Assembly (NCBI GenBank): GCA_913058245.1
Contig: CAJXQJ010000001.1
Span: 62,001 to 126,000, forward strand
DNA from: an uncultured Colwellia sp.
GTDB taxonomy: Bacteria; Pseudomonadota; Gammaproteobacteria; Enterobacterales; Alteromonadaceae
Length of the DNA: 64,000 bases
Direction of reading: 5' to 3'
The position numbers and the translations under genes were made by a program. Below, piece by piece: positions 9,550 to 19,814 of this stretch; the first letter of the stretch is position 1, and each line of letters begins with the position of its first letter. The notes beneath the pieces were generated by a model. It had not been told where the DNA came from and made no database searches. It worked only from the letters and a program-made list of their open reading frames with translations.

Positions 9550-10119
9550 ATGGCTGACAACTCCTCTTTAGATTTTTCCTCTGCACAAGCTGTTTTAACT
9601 AGTGAAAGTGTTGAAGCGCATGCGGCAGAAATTCATGGTGTTCTTACTGGTTTGATTTCTGCTGGCTTTGAGTTTGAAAGTAATGATTACATTGCTATGG
9701 TCAACGACATGTTAAATAACGCAGAAGGTTTGCCTGCTGCAGTTAAAAGTTTAGTTAAAGATATTTATAGTGATATTTGGCAACAAATTTTGGATGAATC
9801 ATATAGTTTTCAACTGATGCTACCTGACGATGATGACTCAATTGTTGAACGTGGTCATGCATTAGGTAAGTGGGTGCAAGGATTTAACTTGGGCTTTGGT
9901 TTACAGCAAACTAAAAATACAACTTTCTCTGATGACGTTAAAGAAGTACTGACTGATTTTGGTGAAATTGCTAATTTATCTGATGAAATGGAAGAAGACG
10001 AAGATACAGAGCAAGCTTATTTTGAAATCGCAGAATACGTCAGAATATCTGCCTTATTGTGCTTTACTGAGTTAGGTACACCACCAGCATCGAAAGATAA
10101 AGAAGCAACATTGCACTAG
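9550..10119 (+). CDS. ygfB: UPF0149 family protein YgfB
   Basis: This is a 189-residue acidic cytoplasmic protein of the UPF0149/YecA-like family. Family features visible are the N-terminal AAEIHGVLTGLISAG (about 25-39), WVQGFNLGFGL (about 108-118) and an acidic C-terminal helix region with EYVRISALL. It heads the ygfB-pepP-ubiH-ubiI cluster, as in Escherichia coli and many relatives. The biochemical role is not established; in Pseudomonas the homologue affects gene regulation, and nothing here adds to that. Confidence 0.92.
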   Translation: MADNSSLDFSSAQAVLTSESVEAHAAEIHGVLTGLISAGFEFESNDYIAMVNDMLNNAEGLPAAVKSLVKDIYSDIWQQILDESYSFQLMLPDDDDSIVERGHALGKWVQGFNLGFGLQQTKNTTFSDDVKEVLTDFGEIANLSDEMEEDEDTEQAYFEIAEYVRISALLCFTELGTPPASKDKEATLH

Positions 10120-10179
10120 TTTTTAACTCGAATAAGTAATTATGTTATTCAACAATTATCTAACCTGAAATTGACATCA

Positions 10180-11523
10180 ATGATCAAAAACACCTTATTA
10201 CCTGCTGCAGAGTTTTGCCAGCGTCGAAGCGACTTTATTCAGCAAATGCCCGTGAACAGCATCGCTATTATCTCGGCAGGTAAAGAAGTTACACGAAGTA
10301 ACGATACAGAATACCCATTTTGCCAAAGTAAGAACTTTTATTTTCTTACCGGCTTTAATGAGCCAGATGCTATTTTGGCCTTGGTAAAAAATGCTAATGG
10401 GCAAGCGCAAAGTATTTTATTCTCACGCGAAAAAGATGCTTTGCAAGAGATATGGCATGGCCGACGTGTTGGGCAAATTGCCGCTGTAACAGACTATCAG
10501 GTTGATTTATGTTTTAGTCTCTTAGAAGTAGATGAGCAACTTTTGCCGTTAATTGAAGGTAAAGATGCGGTGCTTATCTGTCAGCAAGGAGAGCCAGCAT
10601 TCGAACAGCAAGTTATGTCTTGGTTAGCTGATATAAGAAAGGCTGTGCGTACTGGTGCAAAAGTGCCTAAATCTTTATTAGATTGCAGCGATATTATTCA
10701 TGAGATGCGTTTGCATAAATCAAGCGCTGAACTCAATATCATGCGACAAGTGAATGTTATTAGCGGTGCTGCACATCAACGAGCAATGCAGAAAACAATC
10801 GCTGGTAAATTTGAATATCAAATAGAAGCGGAATTATTACACGAGTTTGCGCGCAATGGTGCACGTCACCCCGCTTATAGCTCGATTGTTGCTGGCGGTG
10901 ATAACGCCAATATTCTTCATTACACCGATAATGATGAAGCATTAAATGATGGCGACTTATTACTAATTGATGCCGGCGGCGAGCTAGCAGGCTATGCTGC
11001 TGATATTACGCGAACATTTCCGGTTAATGGTAAGTTTAGTCATGAACAGGCCATCATTTATCAATTAGTGCTTGATAGTCAAAACTTAGCCATAGCAGCG
11101 ATTAAACCCGAGCAAACGTTTGCTGAATTAAATCGTATTGTTTGTAATTTCTTAACTCAAGGTTTATACGACTTAGGCATTCTCAAAGGCGATTTAGAAG
11201 TATTATTGGCGCAACGTGCTTGTAAGAAATATTTTATTCATGGTTTAGGACACTGGCTCGGGCTTGATGTACATGATGTTGGTGATTATCACGCCAATGC
11301 GCAACGAGAACAATGTCGTCCATTTGCCGCTAATATGGTGATGACCATTGAGCCTGGCATTTATATTCCACTAAATGATAAAAGTGTTGATGAAAAATGG
11401 CGCGGTATTGGTGTTCGTATTGAAGATAATGTTGCGGTTACTGAAACAGGCTATGAAAACCTAACTGTTAATGCACCCAAAACCATCGTCGAAATTGAAC
11501 AATTGATGGCTAATACCAAATGA
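10180..11523 (+). CDS. pepP: Xaa-Pro aminopeptidase
   Basis: This cytoplasmic metallopeptidase removes N-terminal residues next to proline. The protein of about 447 residues has an aminopeptidase P N-terminal domain and a C-terminal pita-bread domain. The metal ligands are visible in LLIDAGGELAGYAADITRTF (two Asp), HGLGHWLGLDVHDVG (His), MTIEPGIYI (Glu) and GVRIEDNVAV (Glu). ATG at 10180 is preferred; an in-frame TTG at 10171 would add three residues. It follows ygfB by 60 bp and precedes ubiH, probably as one transcription unit. Confidence 0.95.
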   Translation: MIKNTLLPAAEFCQRRSDFIQQMPVNSIAIISAGKEVTRSNDTEYPFCQSKNFYFLTGFNEPDAILALVKNANGQAQSILFSREKDALQEIWHGRRVGQIAAVTDYQVDLCFSLLEVDEQLLPLIEGKDAVLICQQGEPAFEQQVMSWLADIRKAVRTGAKVPKSLLDCSDIIHEMRLHKSSAELNIMRQVNVISGAAHQRAMQKTIAGKFEYQIEAELLHEFARNGARHPAYSSIVAGGDNANILHYTDNDEALNDGDLLLIDAGGELAGYAADITRTFPVNGKFSHEQAIIYQLVLDSQNLAIAAIKPEQTFAELNRIVCNFLTQGLYDLGILKGDLEVLLAQRACKKYFIHGLGHWLGLDVHDVGDYHANAQREQCRPFAANMVMTIEPGIYIPLNDKSVDEKWRGIGVRIEDNVAVTETGYENLTVNAPKTIVEIEQLMANTK

Positions 11524-11617
11524 ATACTGTAAAGCATTGATTAAACACAAAGTGATAACCAACTTAACAGGGTAAACTTTGTGTCACCACCGTAATAAGT
11601 AAAAGAATAGGTTAACG

Positions 11618-12910
11618 ATGAATAACAGTGAGCATAGCTCAAATAGCGACCAAACCAATAAACCAGAGCATGAACATTTTGATGTGGTTATTTCTGGTGG
11701 TGGCTTATCAGGTGCCTTAATGGCATTAAGCCTTTCTGCACTCGTTAACCATCAACAGTCTTCTTTGCGTATTGCAATTGTTGAAGCTAATCCGGTATTA
11801 ACGGATCCATCAAAGAGTTTTGATGATCGCGTTTTGGCGTTATCCCATGGTAGTGCAGAATATTTAAAAAGCGTTGGCGCTTGGCAATATTTACAAGCCC
11901 ATGCTGAGCCAATTAATAATATTCATATTTCAGACCGTGGTCATTACGGAAAAGCTCGACTTTATGCAGAGCATCACCAAGTTGATGCTTTAGGTTATGT
12001 TGCTGAAATGTCTTTTATTGGCAATGCGCTATTAAAAGCTTTGGCCCCTAAACAAAACATAACTTGGTTTGCTCCCGACAGTATTAGCGATATTCAATGG
12101 CAAAGTGAACAAGTTAATATTGAATTAAATTCGGGTAAACAGTTAAGCGCAGCATTGTTGTTAGCGTGTGACGGCGCTCATTCTGCTTGTCGAACATTTG
12201 CTAATATTGGCTCAACCAGTGCTGATTATCAGCAATCTGCATTAATTGCCAATGTTGGAACTGCAAAGCATCATCAAAACATTGCCTATGAGCGTTTTAC
12301 AGAAACTGGCCCAATTGCTATGTTGCCGCTTTCAACGCTGACAAATTCAAACGCAGCTCAAGCAAGTAAAGTAAGTCAGGATAGCACTTCGGGTCGATGT
12401 TCTTTAGTGTGGACGTTAACACCAGAACTTGCTGAACAGATGTCGAATTTGGCTGACGATGAATTTGCTAAGCAACTAGAAAACGCCTTTGGCCATTGGT
12501 TGGGTAACATTACGCAAGTGGGCAAGCGCGTTGTATACCCTTTAAAATTATTACAAGCCAAAGAGCAGGTTTATCACCGTATGGCGTTAATTGGTAATGC
12601 ATCACATACCATTCATCCAATTGCTGGGCAGGGGTTTAATCTAGGTTTACGAGACGTTAGTGACATGACGCAGGTAATTGCTCAAGCGTTAGCAAATAAG
12701 CATGATATTGGCGCTTTTCAACATTTAATGGCCTATGCACAAGCGCGTAAGCAAGATCAAAAACACGTGATCACCTTAACCGACTCTTTAGTGACTTTGT
12801 TTTCAAATGAACTACCGCCTTTAGTAGCAGGGCGAAATATTGGTTTGAAAGTTTTAAACTACTTACCCAGCTTAAAAAATGCCTTGGTTAAGAAAACTAT
12901 GGGCTATTAA
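11618..12910 (+). CDS. ubiH: 2-octaprenyl-6-methoxyphenol hydroxylase (UbiH)
   Basis: This FAD-dependent monooxygenase of ubiquinone biosynthesis is membrane-associated. The 430-residue protein has the Rossmann FAD motif VVISGGGLSGALMALSL (about 24-40), a DDRVLALSHGS motif (about 69-79) and the second FAD motif GNASHTIHPIAGQGFNLGLRD (near 325-345). The polar 20-residue N-terminal extension is unusual but has no obvious function. Position after pepP and before a paralogue supports UbiH; assignment of the exact ring position rests on that synteny. Confidence 0.92.
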   Translation: MNNSEHSSNSDQTNKPEHEHFDVVISGGGLSGALMALSLSALVNHQQSSLRIAIVEANPVLTDPSKSFDDRVLALSHGSAEYLKSVGAWQYLQAHAEPINNIHISDRGHYGKARLYAEHHQVDALGYVAEMSFIGNALLKALAPKQNITWFAPDSISDIQWQSEQVNIELNSGKQLSAALLLACDGAHSACRTFANIGSTSADYQQSALIANVGTAKHHQNIAYERFTETGPIAMLPLSTLTNSNAAQASKVSQDSTSGRCSLVWTLTPELAEQMSNLADDEFAKQLENAFGHWLGNITQVGKRVVYPLKLLQAKEQVYHRMALIGNASHTIHPIAGQGFNLGLRDVSDMTQVIAQALANKHDIGAFQHLMAYAQARKQDQKHVITLTDSLVTLFSNELPPLVAGRNIGLKVLNYLPSLKNALVKKTMGY

Positions 12911-12976
12911 TTAGAAAGATTAGCAATTTGGTAATAGTGGTTGCGCTATTCGTTATTTAAATAAATGTGAAACATA

Positions 12977-14254
12977 ATGCAAAAATTTGATTTATTAATT
13001 GTTGGTGGTGGCATGGTGGGCTTAACGCTTGCACTTGCAGTTCGCCAGCAAACAGAGCTGAACGTTGCCATTGTTGATAATACACCGGTAGACGAACTTA
13101 GTAATGAACCAGAAGTTAGAGTTAGCGCAATTAATGCCGCAAGTCAGCAAATGTTCACTAACCTTGAAGTTTGGCAAGACATTATCGCTCAGCGTGCTCA
13201 GCCATATTTTGACATGCACATATGGGATAAAGCGGGCTATGGACAATTAGATTTTTCACTATCAGATGTTAGTCACTCCACGATTGCCAATGCGCAAGAA
13301 CAGTTAGGCTATATCATTGAAAATAAGGCTATCCGCAATGCTTTATGGCATAAAGCTCAACAAGACAGTGGTATAACATTTTTTACTGATAATAAATTGC
13401 AGCAACTAAGCGTTGGTGATAACGAAGTGTTTGCTTCCTTTGAAGCGAATCAGGCTGGCGGGAGTGCGGCTATGCCAATAATCGCTAAGCTAGTGGTGGG
13501 GGCAGATGGCGCAAACTCATGGGTACGTCAGCAAATGCAAGTACCATTAACATTTCGTGATTATGATCACCATGCCATTGTTGCTACGGTGAAATGCTTA
13601 CAAGGTCATCAAAATACAGCGTGGCAGGTATTTTTAGAGACAGGTCCGTTAGCGTTATTACCTTTATTTCAAGACGATTTATGCTCAATAGTTTGGTCAA
13701 CTAGCTCAGAAGAGGCTGAACGACTAACAGCGTTGCCAGCAGAAGAGTTTGCTAAAGAAATTACCGCCGCCAGTGATGGAAAGTTAGGGCAAGTGACTTT
13801 AGCAAGTGAACGTTTTACTCATCCATTAACCATGCGATTCGCGCAAGAATTTGTTAAAGATCGCATTGTTTTGGTGGGCGACGCGGCTCATACCATTCAT
13901 CCATTAGCAGGACAAGGCGTTAATTTAGGGTTACTTGACGCAGCAGCGTTGGCACAAACCATTGCTCAACAGCTGATAAAAGCGCAAGAAAGCGGGGATG
14001 TTGATAACAACAGTTGGTGCAACAATAAACCCTTGCAGCAATATGCTCGCTGGCGAAAAAGTGAAGCAGCTGAAATGATTGCCGCTATGGAAGCCATAAA
14101 GCAAGCATTTACGCCACAACAAGGGGCTGTAAAATTAATTCGTGGTTTAGGTATGTCGTTACTGAATAATATCAAACCGGCTAAAACACTCATGGTAAAC
14201 CAAGCCTTAGGCTTTAAAGGTGAATTACCAAACTTAGCTAAGCCACGCCAATAA
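12977..14254 (+). CDS. ubiI: UbiI/VisC-type ubiquinone hydroxylase
   Basis: This is the second FAD-dependent aromatic hydroxylase of the ubiquinone pathway. The 425-residue protein has LLIVGGGMVGLTLALAV (about 6-22), VRVSAINAAS (about 47-56) and GDAAHTIHPLAGQGVNLGLLD (near 300-320). It shares the fold and length of the preceding gene, from which it is separated by 66 bp. The ygfB-pepP-ubiH order makes UbiI (VisC), the C5 hydroxylase, the likely identity; UbiF-type C6 activity cannot be excluded from sequence alone. Confidence 0.88.
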   Translation: MQKFDLLIVGGGMVGLTLALAVRQQTELNVAIVDNTPVDELSNEPEVRVSAINAASQQMFTNLEVWQDIIAQRAQPYFDMHIWDKAGYGQLDFSLSDVSHSTIANAQEQLGYIIENKAIRNALWHKAQQDSGITFFTDNKLQQLSVGDNEVFASFEANQAGGSAAMPIIAKLVVGADGANSWVRQQMQVPLTFRDYDHHAIVATVKCLQGHQNTAWQVFLETGPLALLPLFQDDLCSIVWSTSSEEAERLTALPAEEFAKEITAASDGKLGQVTLASERFTHPLTMRFAQEFVKDRIVLVGDAAHTIHPLAGQGVNLGLLDAAALAQTIAQQLIKAQESGDVDNNSWCNNKPLQQYARWRKSEAAEMIAAMEAIKQAFTPQQGAVKLIRGLGMSLLNNIKPAKTLMVNQALGFKGELPNLAKPRQ

Positions 14255-14663
14255 ACTTTATATTGCTGAATTACTTGCTTTTATTGACCGTTCAGTCAAG
14301 AAAAGCCTCTATTTCTTCAACCAGTTAATACAAAGTTAGCTGGTTGTTCACATCGATAATTTTATTATTTCTGCTTATTTAAAATTTTAATTTGCTAGTG
14401 AGGATATTTACAACCTTGCTGTGGAATTATATTTTTTAAAGGTGTGCTTTTGAAAATATAATTTGGAATATTTTTATTTGTCCATTTTAAATTTTTTAAA
14501 AGCCGTTTTATCTGTTGAATCAACAGCTCCGCACAGTTATAATCTTGGCCACTTTTTGTAAATCTTCCGTCTTTATCCTAGTTTTACTTGATAAGTAAAT
14601 TGCTGTGCTGACATATAGCGCACGAAAACTGAGATGAAACAACTAACGTAAGTGGAACGTACG
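14255..14663 (+). promoter_or_regulatory. Leader region of the glycine-cleavage operon; no riboswitch seen
   Basis: This 409-bp AT-rich gap separates ubiI from gcvT and must hold the gcv promoter. It was read for a glycine riboswitch (tandem GGAGAG/ACCGCCGAAGG-like aptamers) and none was found. A short hairpin of ACCAGTTAATACAAAGTTAGCTGGT type occurs near 14318-14344. No protein-coding ORF is supported. Confidence 0.45.
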
Positions 14664-15752
14664 ATGACAAATAAAACAGTATTACATGCTAAGCATATTG
14701 AAGCTGGCGCCAAAATGGTTGATTTCTACGGCTGGGATATGCCAATCAACTATGGTTCTCAAATCGAAGAGCATCATGCGGTACGTACCGACGCGGGTAT
14801 GTTTGACGTTTCACACATGACCATTGTTGACGTTAAAGGAGCAGATGCAGAAGCTTTTCTACGTAAACTAGTAATTAACGACGTTGCCAAGCTTGATGTT
14901 GCAGGCAAAGCACTTTATACCGGCATGTGTAATCTTGAAGGCGGTGTAATTGATGATTTAATCGTTTACTTCTTTACTAAAACTGATTACCGCTTAGTGG
15001 TTAACTCAGCCACACGTGAAAAAGATTTAGCTTGGATCGCTGAACAGTCAGCTGATTTTGACGTTACTGTGACTGAACGTCCAGAATTTGCCATGATTGC
15101 CGTACAAGGCCCACAAGCAAAAGCGAAAGTAGCGACATTATTAAATGCAGAACAAACTGCCGCTGTTGATGGCATGAAGCCATTCTTTTCAGCACAAGCA
15201 GGCGACTTATTCATTGCAACAACAGGTTATACAGGTGAAAACGGTTATGAAATCGCTTTACCTGCTGAGCAAGCTGCTGACCTATGGCAACAATTACTAG
15301 ACGCTGGCGTTAAACCATGTGGTTTAGGTGCTCGTGATACTTTACGTTTAGAAGCCGGTATGAACCTTTACGGTTTAGACATGGACGAAAGCGTTTCACC
15401 ACTTGCAGCTAACATGGCGTGGACTATTAGCTGGGAACCTGAAGATCGTAACTTTAACGGTCGTGAAGTTTTAGCTGCACAACGTGCTGCTGGCGACCAA
15501 CCTAAACTTGTTGGTTTAGTACTTGAAGAAAAAGGCGTATTACGCTCTGGTCTTAAAGTGGTTACTGCTGACGGTGAAGGTGTTATTACCTCAGGTACTT
15601 TCTCACCAACATTAGGCCACAGTATCGCTATGGCACGTGTGCCGCGTAGCGTTAAAGTAGGTGACACAGTTGAAGTTGAAATGCGTAAAAAGCTAGTTAA
15701 AGTTCAAGTAATTAGACCAAGCTTCGTGCGTAACGGTAAGAAAGTATTTTAA
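14664..15752 (+). CDS. gcvT: Glycine cleavage system T protein (aminomethyltransferase)
   Basis: The T protein transfers the methylene group from the aminomethyl-lipoyl H protein to tetrahydrofolate and releases ammonia. From ATG 14664 it has 362 residues, the normal length. Recognisable segments are [21 protein letters not shown] near the N-terminus, VFDVSHM-like [17 protein letters not shown] (about 190-200) and the folate-site region [17 protein letters not shown] (about 223-239). A GTG at 14652 in frame would add four residues; ATG is preferred because [12 protein letters not shown] matches the family N-terminus. It is the first gene of gcvT-gcvH-gcvP. Confidence 0.96.
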   Translation: MTNKTVLHAKHIEAGAKMVDFYGWDMPINYGSQIEEHHAVRTDAGMFDVSHMTIVDVKGADAEAFLRKLVINDVAKLDVAGKALYTGMCNLEGGVIDDLIVYFFTKTDYRLVVNSATREKDLAWIAEQSADFDVTVTERPEFAMIAVQGPQAKAKVATLLNAEQTAAVDGMKPFFSAQAGDLFIATTGYTGENGYEIALPAEQAADLWQQLLDAGVKPCGLGARDTLRLEAGMNLYGLDMDESVSPLAANMAWTISWEPEDRNFNGREVLAAQRAAGDQPKLVGLVLEEKGVLRSGLKVVTADGEGVITSGTFSPTLGHSIAMARVPRSVKVGDTVEVEMRKKLVKVQVIRPSFVRNGKKVF

Positions 15753-15809
15753 AAATGTTGATCTAGCTTTTAAGTTAGTAAACTAAGTTAATAATGCGCA
15801 ATATTTAAG

Positions 15810-15852
15810 CTATAGTATGATTGACTGGCACAGGCCGAGCTTCATACTATAG
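15810..15852 (+). repeat. Perfect 11-bp inverted repeat between gcvT and gcvH
   Basis: CTATAGTATGA at 15810-15820 is matched exactly by TCATACTATAG at 15842-15852 around a GC-richer 21-nt loop. No T-run follows, so it is not an ordinary terminator. In mRNA it would form a stem 48 nt before the gcvH start and could stabilise or process the transcript; a protein operator is also possible. Confidence 0.6.
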
Positions 15853-15899
15853 AACGTAAAGTTAAAACAAATTTAAAAATAAAGATTAGGAACAAAACA

Positions 15900-16289
15900 A
15901 TGAGCAACATTCCTTCAGAATTAAAATATGCAACATCACACGAGTGGGTACGTAGCGAAGGTAACGGTGTCGTTACTATCGGTATTACTGAACACGCTCA
16001 AGACCTTTTAGGTGACATGGTATTTGTTGAATTACCAGATGTTGGCGACACAGTAAGCACAGGCGATGACGTTGCTGTTGCAGAGTCAGTAAAAGCTGCT
16101 TCTGACATTTATGCACCAGTAACAGGTGAAGTTGTTGAAGTGAATGAAGACCTTGAAGACTCACCAGAGTTAGTAAACTCTGACGCATTCGGTGACGGTT
16201 GGTTATTCAAACTGAAAATTGAAGACGAAGGTGAGTTAGAAAACTTACTTGACGCTGAAGGTTACGAAAACTCAATTGACGAAGATTAA
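15900..16289 (+). CDS. gcvH: Glycine cleavage system H protein
   Basis: This is the lipoyl-carrier protein that shuttles the aminomethyl group between the P and T proteins. The 129-residue acidic protein begins [18 protein letters not shown] and holds the lipoylation site [17 protein letters not shown], with the lysine at about residue 65. Length and motifs are standard. It lies 147 bp after gcvT and 90 bp before gcvP, each gap carrying a hairpin. AGGAAC before the ATG gives a ribosome site. Confidence 0.98.
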   Translation: MSNIPSELKYATSHEWVRSEGNGVVTIGITEHAQDLLGDMVFVELPDVGDTVSTGDDVAVAESVKAASDIYAPVTGEVVEVNEDLEDSPELVNSDAFGDGWLFKLKIEDEGELENLLDAEGYENSIDED

Positions 16290-16309
16290 TCGTTAATTAA
16301 CAAAGATTA

Positions 16310-16343
16310 AAAGCCCTGAGCATTGCATCAGGGCTTTCTTTTT
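16310..16343 (+). terminator. Intra-operon terminator/attenuator between gcvH and gcvP
   Basis: AAAGCCCTGA pairs with TCAGGGCTTT around a short loop and is followed by a T-rich tail. It has the form of a rho-independent terminator and lies 37 bp before gcvP. It may set a lower level of the large P protein relative to T and H, or gcvP may have its own promoter. Confidence 0.75.
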
Positions 16344-16379
16344 ATTAAATACTCTCAATTTTAATAGTGAAGCTGTTCT

Positions 16380-19295
16380 ATGACTACTCAATCAAATGAC
16401 TCTTTATCTTTAGCTGAATTAGAGCAAAGACAAGATTTTATTCGTCGTCACATTGGTCCGAATGACGAGCAAACGCAAGCCATGTTAACGGATATTGGTG
16501 CTGACTCTGTTGATGCACTTATTGATGAAATCGTACCAAGTGATATTCGTTTAGCTGATTTACCTGCTATCGAAGAAAGCAAAACAGAAGTTCAGGCATT
16601 AGCTGATTTAAAAGCAGTAGCAAATCTAAATAAAGTTAACGATACCCACATCGGTTTAGGTTACTACGGCACACTAACACCAAACGTTATTTTACGTAAC
16701 GTGTTAGAAAATCCAGGCTGGTACACGGCATATACGCCATACCAACCAGAAATTGCGCAAGGTCGTTTAGAGTCATTATTGAACTACCAGCAAATGTGTT
16801 TAGATCTAACCGGTTTAGACCTAGCGTCAGCGTCACTATTAGATGAAGGTACCGCAGCAGCAGAAGCAATGGCCTTAGCTAAGCGTGTATCTAAAAATAA
16901 GAAATCAAACTTATTCTTTATTTCTAGCGACGTATACCCACAAACTATCGACGTTGTTAAACAACGTGCCGAAATGTTTGGTTTTGAGCTTGTTATCGCG
17001 CCAGCTGACGAAGTAGTTGATCACGACGTATTTGGTGCCTTATTACAATACCCAAGTGCTAGCGGTGAAGTACGTGATATTTCAGCGCTTATTGCTAAAG
17101 TACACGAGAAAAAAGGTATTGTAGCAGTAGCGGCTGACATTATGAGCTTAGTGCTATTAAAAGCACCGGGCGAATTAGGTGCTGATGCAGTTATCGGTTC
17201 AAGCCAACGTTTTGGTGTTCCTATGGGATACGGCGGACCACACGCAGCATTCTTTACTACGTCTGACAAATACAAACGTTCATTACCAGGCCGTATTATT
17301 GGTGTATCTAAAGATACTCGCGATAACCCAGCACTGCGTATGGCAATGCAAACACGTGAACAACATATTCGTCGTGAAAAAGCCAACTCAAACATTTGTA
17401 CAGCACAAGTATTATTAGCGAACATGGCAGCGTTTTACGCGGTTTACCATGGTCCTAAAGGCTTAAAAGTTATTGCTGAGCGTATTCACCGCTTTACTGA
17501 CATTTTATGTTTAGGTACAGCAAGCAAAGGCTTAACGGCAATTCACCAGCACTACTTTGACACATTAACGTTCAACGTTGCTTCTCTTGAAGGTAATAGC
17601 AAAGAAGAAATTGTTGCTCGTGCATTAGCTAACAACGTTAACCTACGTACCGACGTTGACGGCCAAGTAGGTGTTTCATTAGATGAAACCACCACTCGTG
17701 AAAGCATCGACCGTTTATTTAACATCTTATTAGGTGAAGGACACGGCTTAGACGTTGCGGCACTTGATCAGCAAATACTTGATTGTGGTCATTCGTCAAT
17801 TCCTGCTGAATTACAACGTGAGTCAGCAATTTTAACGCACCCAGTATTTAACTCGTATCACAGTGAAACTGAGATGCTACGTTACATCAAAAAGCTTGAA
17901 AACAAAGATTTAGCATTGAACCACTCAATGATCTCTTTGGGCTCTTGTACCATGAAGCTAAATGCAACTGCACAAATGATCCCTGTATCATGGCCTGAAT
18001 TTGCTAACATGCACCCGTTTGCGCCTGTTGACCAAGCTCAAGGTTACAAGCAGATGATTGATGAGTTAGGCGACTGGTTAGTTGAATTAACTGGTTACGA
18101 CAACATTTCAATGCAACCAAACTCAGGTGCGCAAGGTGAATATGCTGGCCTTATCGCTATTCACAAATACCACGAAAGCCGTGGCGACGCACACCGTAAC
18201 ATTTGTTTAATTCCAGCTTCTGCACACGGCACTAACCCAGCGTCAGCGCAAATGGTTGGTATGAAAGTGGTTGTGGTTGACTGTGATAAAGAAGGTAACG
18301 TTGACATGGACGACTTACGTGCGAAAGCAAGTGAGTTAGCCGACAACCTTTCTTGTATTATGATCACATACCCGTCAACTCACGGTGTATACGAAACAAC
18401 AATTGCAGAAATTTGTAATATCATTCATGAACACGGCGGCCAAGTTTACCTTGACGGTGCAAACATGAATGCACAAGTGGGCGTAACATCACCAGGTTTC
18501 ATTGGTGCTGACGTTTCTCACTTAAACTTACATAAAACATTCGCTATTCCACATGGCGGCGGTGGCCCAGGTATGGGACCTATAGGCGTTAAATCGCACT
18601 TAGCACCATTCTTACCTGATCATTCATTGATTAACATCACTGAAGACAACAAAGGTAATGGCGCGGTATCAGCAGCACCATACGGTAGTGCCGGTATTCT
18701 TTGTATCTCTTACCTATACGTTGCCTTATTAGGTAAAAAAGGTGTAACAGATTCAACCAAATACGCGATTACTAATGCCAACTACTTAGCGACTAAGTTA
18801 AGCCAACATTACCCAATTTTATATGCAGGTAAAAATGGCCGTGTTGCTCACGAATGTATTATCGACTTACGCCCAATTAAAGCCGAGTCAGGTATTACTG
18901 AAGTGGATATGGCAAAACGCTTAATGGACTATGGTTTCCATGCGCCAACGATGTCGTTCCCAGTAGCGGGTACGTTCATGATTGAGCCAACGGAATCTGA
19001 ATCAAAAGTTGAACTTGACCGTTTCATTGAAGCGATGATTTGTATTCGTGACGAAGTGCGTAAAGTAGAATCTGGCGAGTGGTCAAGCGACGACAACCCA
19101 TTACACAATGCACCACATACTATGGCTGACATTACCGGCGAGTGGAACAGAGCGTATTCTATTAAAGAAGCGGTTTACCCAGTAGCTGCAGTGGCAGAAA
19201 ACAAATTCTGGCCAACAGTTAACCGTATTGATGATGTATACGGGGACCGTAACTTGATTTGTTCTTGTCCGAGTGTGGATACGTATAAAGACTAG
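16380..19295 (+). CDS. gcvP: Glycine dehydrogenase (decarboxylating), P protein
   Basis: This PLP enzyme decarboxylates glycine and loads the aminomethyl group on GcvH. The 971-residue protein is the fused single-chain P protein. Its N-terminal half has RRHIGPND (about 19-26), [14 protein letters not shown] and [14 protein letters not shown]. Its catalytic C-terminal half has the PLP lysine in [20 protein letters not shown] (about 720-740). The last codons ([11 protein letters not shown]) are also the apparent attachment signal for the Tn7-like elements. Element 1 begins 10 bp after the stop codon, and a diverged copy of this 3' end occurs at 28003-28084. Confidence 0.98.
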   Translation: MTTQSNDSLSLAELEQRQDFIRRHIGPNDEQTQAMLTDIGADSVDALIDEIVPSDIRLADLPAIEESKTEVQALADLKAVANLNKVNDTHIGLGYYGTLTPNVILRNVLENPGWYTAYTPYQPEIAQGRLESLLNYQQMCLDLTGLDLASASLLDEGTAAAEAMALAKRVSKNKKSNLFFISSDVYPQTIDVVKQRAEMFGFELVIAPADEVVDHDVFGALLQYPSASGEVRDISALIAKVHEKKGIVAVAADIMSLVLLKAPGELGADAVIGSSQRFGVPMGYGGPHAAFFTTSDKYKRSLPGRIIGVSKDTRDNPALRMAMQTREQHIRREKANSNICTAQVLLANMAAFYAVYHGPKGLKVIAERIHRFTDILCLGTASKGLTAIHQHYFDTLTFNVASLEGNSKEEIVARALANNVNLRTDVDGQVGVSLDETTTRESIDRLFNILLGEGHGLDVAALDQQILDCGHSSIPAELQRESAILTHPVFNSYHSETEMLRYIKKLENKDLALNHSMISLGSCTMKLNATAQMIPVSWPEFANMHPFAPVDQAQGYKQMIDELGDWLVELTGYDNISMQPNSGAQGEYAGLIAIHKYHESRGDAHRNICLIPASAHGTNPASAQMVGMKVVVVDCDKEGNVDMDDLRAKASELADNLSCIMITYPSTHGVYETTIAEICNIIHEHGGQVYLDGANMNAQVGVTSPGFIGADVSHLNLHKTFAIPHGGGGPGMGPIGVKSHLAPFLPDHSLINITEDNKGNGAVSAAPYGSAGILCISYLYVALLGKKGVTDSTKYAITNANYLATKLSQHYPILYAGKNGRVAHECIIDLRPIKAESGITEVDMAKRLMDYGFHAPTMSFPVAGTFMIEPTESESKVELDRFIEAMICIRDEVRKVESGEWSSDDNPLHNAPHTMADITGEWNRAYSIKEAVYPVAAVAENKFWPTVNRIDDVYGDRNLICSCPSVDTYKD

Positions 19296-19300
19296 TTTTT

Positions 19301-19305
19301 TTAAA
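19301..19305. repeat. Target-site duplication, left (TTAAA), element 1
   Basis: TTAAA immediately precedes the TG terminus of element 1 and is repeated directly after its other terminus at 26182-26186. A 5-bp duplication is the hallmark of Tn7-like transposition. Confidence 0.85.
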
Positions 19306-19372
19306 TGGGGGTATGTAATTAAGTTGGTTAACGATTTAATTAAGATGGTTAACTTAGATAAGTTGGTTAATT
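19306..19372 (+). repeat. Left end of element 1 with three TnsB-type sites
   Basis: Three copies of a 12-14 bp motif lie at about 19319-19332 (TTAAGTTGGTTAAC), 19340-19353 (TTAAGATGGTTAAC) and 19359-19372 (ATAAGTTGGTTAAT), spaced 20-22 bp. The array matches the left end of element 2 in order, spacing and sequence, which identifies the same end type. Confidence 0.85.
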
Positions 19373-19390
19373 TCCCATTATAATAATTTT

Positions 19391-19421
19391 AAAGGCGAAC
19401 CAGAAGTGGTTCGCCTTTTTT
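19391..19421 (+). terminator. Terminator carried inside the left end of element 1
   Basis: AAAGGCGAACC pairs with GGTTCGCCTTT around AGAAGT and is followed by a T-run. The same hairpin occurs at 26202-26234, where the original gcvP downstream DNA resumes, and at 28183-28216 inside element 2. It would terminate gcvP transcripts that enter the element. Confidence 0.9.
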
Positions 19422-19814
19422 ATTTCTCTTACTCGTACTTTCTAACTAAAGTTGAAAGCCTGACATATGCACGATGAGTTTGAAGGTCATAGTCCTTTAC
19501 GATTTTTTTTAGATATTAATTAGTATGTTTACTTAACTTTTCAGCAAAAAAATAAAACCACACGTTAGTACGAATAATGAACAATACTTTCTTTTTCTAG
19601 AGTTTTAGTTAATAATGATTGTGCTTGTTTTTTATACAGCGAAGGATTGTGATGAAATACTTTAGGGAGCAATGTTTACTAAATAAATCAAGCGTTATTT
19701 GGTTATCTACATGCCTTTGTAACTCACCTATCACTACCCCTTCAATTAATAAAAATTGCAAGCATAATCTTTTTAAGAACTCGAACCCGTTTTTTAACTT
19801 AGGCATGACCAAGT
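19422..19814. other. Left subterminal non-coding region of element 1
   Basis: This 393-bp AT-rich stretch precedes the cargo operon and probably holds its promoter. A 57-codon ORF from ATG 19652 overlaps the next gene, but its translation shows no recognisable feature and I do not support it. No further end repeats were found. Confidence 0.5.

Noticed and set aside
14255-14663. Glycine riboswitch before gcvT
   Set aside because: No tandem aptamer cores (GGAGAG, ACCGCCGAAGG-like) could be found; only a weak hairpin.
17021-17425. 134-codon minus-strand ORF inside gcvP
   Set aside because: A shadow of the gcvP reading frame on the other strand; gcvP is intact and conserved.
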